Below are positions 62,175-64,000 of a stretch of 64,000 bases of DNA, piece by piece. Origin of the DNA: Streptomyces physcomitrii (GTDB lineage Bacteria > Actinomycetota > Actinomycetes > Streptomycetales > Streptomycetaceae); the NCBI RefSeq assembly GCF_012273655.1, contig NZ_JAAWWP010000011.1, forward strand, positions 186,001 to 250,000, given 5' to 3'. A model generated the notes under the pieces. It was given only the letters and a program-made list of their open reading frames with translations, searched no databases and was not told the origin of the DNA. Made by a program: the position numbers and the translations under genes. Every line of letters begins with the position of its first letter. Within the stretch, counting starts at the first letter, position 1.

Positions 62175-62696
62175 TCAGCCGTCAGCCCGAAGGCTTCCGG
62201 CTTCCGGCTTCCGGCTTCCGGCTTCCGGCTTCCGGCTTCCGGCTTCCGGCTTCCGGCTTCCGGCTTCCGGCTTCCGGCTTCCGGCTTCCGGCTTCCGGCT
62301 TCCGGCTTCCGGCTTCCGGCTGAGTTTCTTATTGTATCCGGCGCCGTGGGGGAATCCTATGAGAGGGGCGGATATCTCGTGGAGTCCGCCGCCGCGGCTG
62401 GTGGCCACCGCGAGGTCGAAGGTGTATTCCTTCGCCTCGTCCCAGGGAATGAGGGGAAAATCGTGCCGCGCCGCGAATTCCCGTACGCCCGCCGTGAACG
62501 GGGACGAGCCGGTGCAGGTGAAGAAGAGCTGCACCCGGGGGTCGCCGTCGAAGACGGTCAGGATGTCCAGGAGGCGGGTCGCCGAGGTGACGTTGTGGAC
62601 GACGCCGAGTACGGACCGCTCGTAGGGCACCGTGCGCCAGTGCGGCGGGAGTCCGGCGCGGCGCGGCCGGGGGTCTCCTTGATCCGTACTGGGCAC
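62175..62696 (-). CDS. 5' part of the phase-variable gene, ending in a heptanucleotide repeat
   Basis: 173 aa from GTG 62696. VLGVVHNVTSATRLLDILTVFDGDPRVQLFFTCTGSS, PWDEAKEYTFDLAVATSRGGGLHEISAPLIGFPHGAGYNKK forms a Rossmann-like N-terminal domain. It then reads through the repeat as SRKPEAG units and stops at 62175. The following unique sequence in the other frame (AFGLTAEWLLHEGELLHSAIVLSH) continues the conserved protein, so the current 18 repeats leave the gene out of frame. By my frame count 17 or 20 copies would join the two parts. The full gene would span 60623-62696. Confidence 0.75.
   Translation of the reverse strand: MPSTDQGDPRPRRAGLPPHWRTVPYERSVLGVVHNVTSATRLLDILTVFDGDPRVQLFFTCTGSSPFTAGVREFAARHDFPLIPWDEAKEYTFDLAVATSRGGGLHEISAPLIGFPHGAGYNKKLSRKPEAGSRKPEAGSRKPEAGSRKPEAGSRKPEAGSRKPEAGSLRADG
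62192..62321. repeat. Heptanucleotide tandem repeat, 18 copies of CTTCCGG
   Basis: Eighteen uninterrupted, identical 7-bp units from 62194 to 62319, with partial units at each edge. It lies inside a coding region on the minus strand (unit GCCGGAA). Each gain or loss of one unit shifts the frame by one base, the classic arrangement of a contingency (phase-variation) locus. The count depends on correct assembly. Confidence 0.95.
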
Positions 62697-62848
62697 CCCC
62701 GCACCCTACGCAGCGCCCCGGCCTGCTGGAAAGGCGGCGGCCCCGGGCCCGGGCGCCGCACCGTGGGGGCGGCTTCCCAAGCCGGATGCGGATCCCTACG
62801 GTGGCCTCAGCGCATCCGCGCGGGTACGCACCGTGGCAAGGGGGTTTC

Positions 62849-63289
62849 ATGGAAGCTGAGTTGGCGGGACTGGCCTCGTCGGCCGCGACGGCGGTGGTGG
62901 GTCTGATGCTGTCGGAGGCCTGGGAGCAGGGCCGTTCGCGGCTGGCGCGCTTTCTCGGCAGGGGCGGCGGCGAGGCGGCCGTGGCCGAGGTGGAGGAGGA
63001 ACTGCGCTCCTCGCAACGGGAGTTGGTGGCCGCCCGGGACTCCGGTGACGAGGAGGAGGCGGGCGACATCCAGCTCGCCTGGCGCCAGCGGATGCGGCGC
63101 GCCCTGCGCGAGGACCCGGAGGCCGCCGAGGAACTGCGCCGCCTGCTGGCCGAGTTGGAGGCCGAGACCGGCAAGGGCACCGGGGTCACGGTGACCAACA
63201 CCATCTCCGGCGGGGTGCAGCACGGACCGGTGATCCAGGGGCAGAGCTTCCACGGCTCGATCACCTTCCACGGCCCGGATCCGCGGTGA
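62849..63289 (+). CDS. Small effector-like protein with a C-terminal amyloid-type motif
   Basis: 146 aa. The N-terminus is a hydrophobic, Ala/Gly-rich helix (ELAGLASSAATAVVGLMLSEAW), followed by charged helices to about residue 112 (LRRLLAELEAE). This fits a HeLo/Bell-like membrane-disrupting domain. The C-terminus NTISGGVQHGPVIQGQSFHG is the kind of short amyloid-forming motif (BASS-type) that bacterial NLRs carry at their N-terminus to trigger such effectors. The NLR-like gene at 58462 has a related motif. ATG at 62849 with AAGGGGG upstream. Inference: programmed cell-death effector of a defence pair. Confidence 0.68.
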   Translation: MEAELAGLASSAATAVVGLMLSEAWEQGRSRLARFLGRGGGEAAVAEVEEELRSSQRELVAARDSGDEEEAGDIQLAWRQRMRRALREDPEAAEELRRLLAELEAETGKGTGVTVTNTISGGVQHGPVIQGQSFHGSITFHGPDPR

Positions 63290-63387
63290 GCGGAGACGAG
63301 GGCGCCGACCGCTGAGTCGACGTCAGTACCGGTGCGCTGCCCGGGAGTCGGCGTACCGGTGCGTCGAGACGTTCGCCGCCCGCCCGG

Positions 63388-64000
63388 TCACGGCAGCTGC
63401 GCCCCCCGTGCCGTCACCCACAGTACGTACCACTCCTCGTGGGTCAGTTCCGGTGGGCGCAGGGCGGCGTCGCGGCAGGCGTGGATGCGGCTGGGGCGGG
63501 CGGTGCCGATGACGGGGGCGATGCGGGCCGGGTGGCGTTGGAGCCACCACAGGAGGATGGTCTCGGGAGTGGTGCCCTTGGCCTCGGCGAGGGTGGTCAG
63601 GAGGGCGGCGGTGGCCCGCTCCTCGGGGGTCTGCTGGCGGCCGGTGAAACGGCCCTGGGCCAGGGCACCCCAGGCCTGGAGGCGGATGCCGTGCCGCAGG
63701 CAGTATTCGAGGGTGCCGGTGGGGAAGCCGCTGCGGGCGGCGGCCGGGGTGTTGAGGAGGACGCCGTCCTCGACCCAGTCCCGGCGGGCCAGGCTCATCT
63801 CCAGCTGGTTGGCGACCAGCGGTACGTCGGTGTGCTGCTTGAGCAGGGCGATCTGCGCCCCGCTCATATTGGAGACGCCGAACTGCCGTACCAGGCCCTG
63901 CCGGTGGAGCGCGGAGAGCGCTTCGCCGGTCTCGGCGGGGTCGGCCAGCGGGTCGGGGCGGTGCAGCAGCAGGACGTCGAGGACGTCGGTGCGCAGCCGG
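63388..64000 (-). CDS. Aldo/keto reductase (5' end outside window)
   Basis: The visible 203 codons cover the C-terminal two-thirds of an AKR barrel: DVLLLHRPDP, FGVSNMSGAQIALLKQHTDVPLVANQLEMSL (the conserved SN/QxE strand), YCLRHGIRLQAWGALAQG, and PVIGTARPSRIHACRDAALRP (NADPH adenine-binding loop IGTxxPxR). The catalytic Tyr and the start lie beyond base 64000. It resembles YdhF-type oxidoreductases; substrate unknown. Confidence 0.9.
   Translation of the reverse strand, partial: RLRTDVLDVLLLHRPDPLADPAETGEALSALHRQGLVRQFGVSNMSGAQIALLKQHTDVPLVANQLEMSLARRDWVEDGVLLNTPAAARSGFPTGTLEYCLRHGIRLQAWGALAQGRFTGRQQTPEERATAALLTTLAEAKGTTPETILLWWLQRHPARIAPVIGTARPSRIHACRDAALRPPELTHEEWYVLWVTARGAQLP

Noticed and set aside
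62192-62321. CRISPR array or protein-repeat domain
   Set aside because: Units are 7 bp without spacers, and the SRKPEAG peptide repeat is only the by-product of reading a 7-bp repeat three times.

Overview
The window is very G+C-rich, single-chromosome actinobacterial DNA and almost certainly Streptomyces. It carries an hrdD sigma-factor gene next to a phosphinothricin-acetyltransferase-like gene, a sepX/glp cell-division locus, many GTG/TTG/CTG starts, and Streptomyces-type conserved hypotheticals (DUF6227, SAF-domain protein, P1 peptidase). I could run no searches; names rest on motifs and gene order I recognise.

Layout. (1) 1-8796, minus strand: a translationally coupled operon encoding a Pls/PosA-like membrane carrier protein (PCP, six TM segments, three soluble LbH-like domains, no A domain), a separate NRPS (half condensation domain, A, PCP), a TauD-type Fe(II)/2-oxoglutarate oxygenase, and SbnB and SbnA (partial), which make L-2,3-diaminopropionate (Dap). 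This looks like a split, poly-epsilon-lysine-synthetase-like assembly line for a Dap-containing isopeptide, possibly hydroxylated. (2) 9343-30000: tRNA-Arg(CCT), an accessory T5orf172/GIY-YIG-like gene, M6 protease, TetR/MFS, MarR/dioxygenase, GNAT, hrdD with a perfect SigR promoter, L,D-transpeptidase, MscL, methylthioadenosine phosphorylase, an FmdB zinc-ribbon gene under a CIRCE-like operator, MFS and a K+/H+ antiporter. (3) 29677-39276: penicillin-acylase-family enzyme, then the conserved locus 5-FTHF cyclo-ligase / galU / glp (MoeA-like) / moaC / mogA / rimJ-like / sepX, and tRNA-Ala(CGC). (4) 39718-43948: secreted GH92 mannosidase and GH128 glucanase.

(5) 44153-58311: a second specialised-metabolite-like cluster of two divergent operons around an MFS exporter. 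It encodes two fatty-acyl-AMP ligase-like enzymes, two free acyl carrier proteins, two acyl-CoA-dehydrogenase proteins (one fused to a methyltransferase-like domain), a ferritin-like acyl-ACP desaturase, two hotdog thioesterases, a MoaD/ThiS-type sulfur carrier, an AcpS-type phosphopantetheinyl transferase and an enoyl-CoA hydratase/isomerase. No ketosynthase is visible, so it probably tailors a preformed fatty acid on a carrier protein.

(6) 58462-63289: a variable, probably immune-type locus. An NLR-like NTPase-TPR gene with an N-terminal amyloid-type motif is frameshifted by an exact 64-bp tandem duplication. A convergent gene carries 18 perfect copies of a heptanucleotide, which puts its two halves out of frame and makes it a phase-variation candidate. 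A small gene follows whose C-terminus has the matching amyloid-type motif. A partial aldo/keto reductase closes the window.
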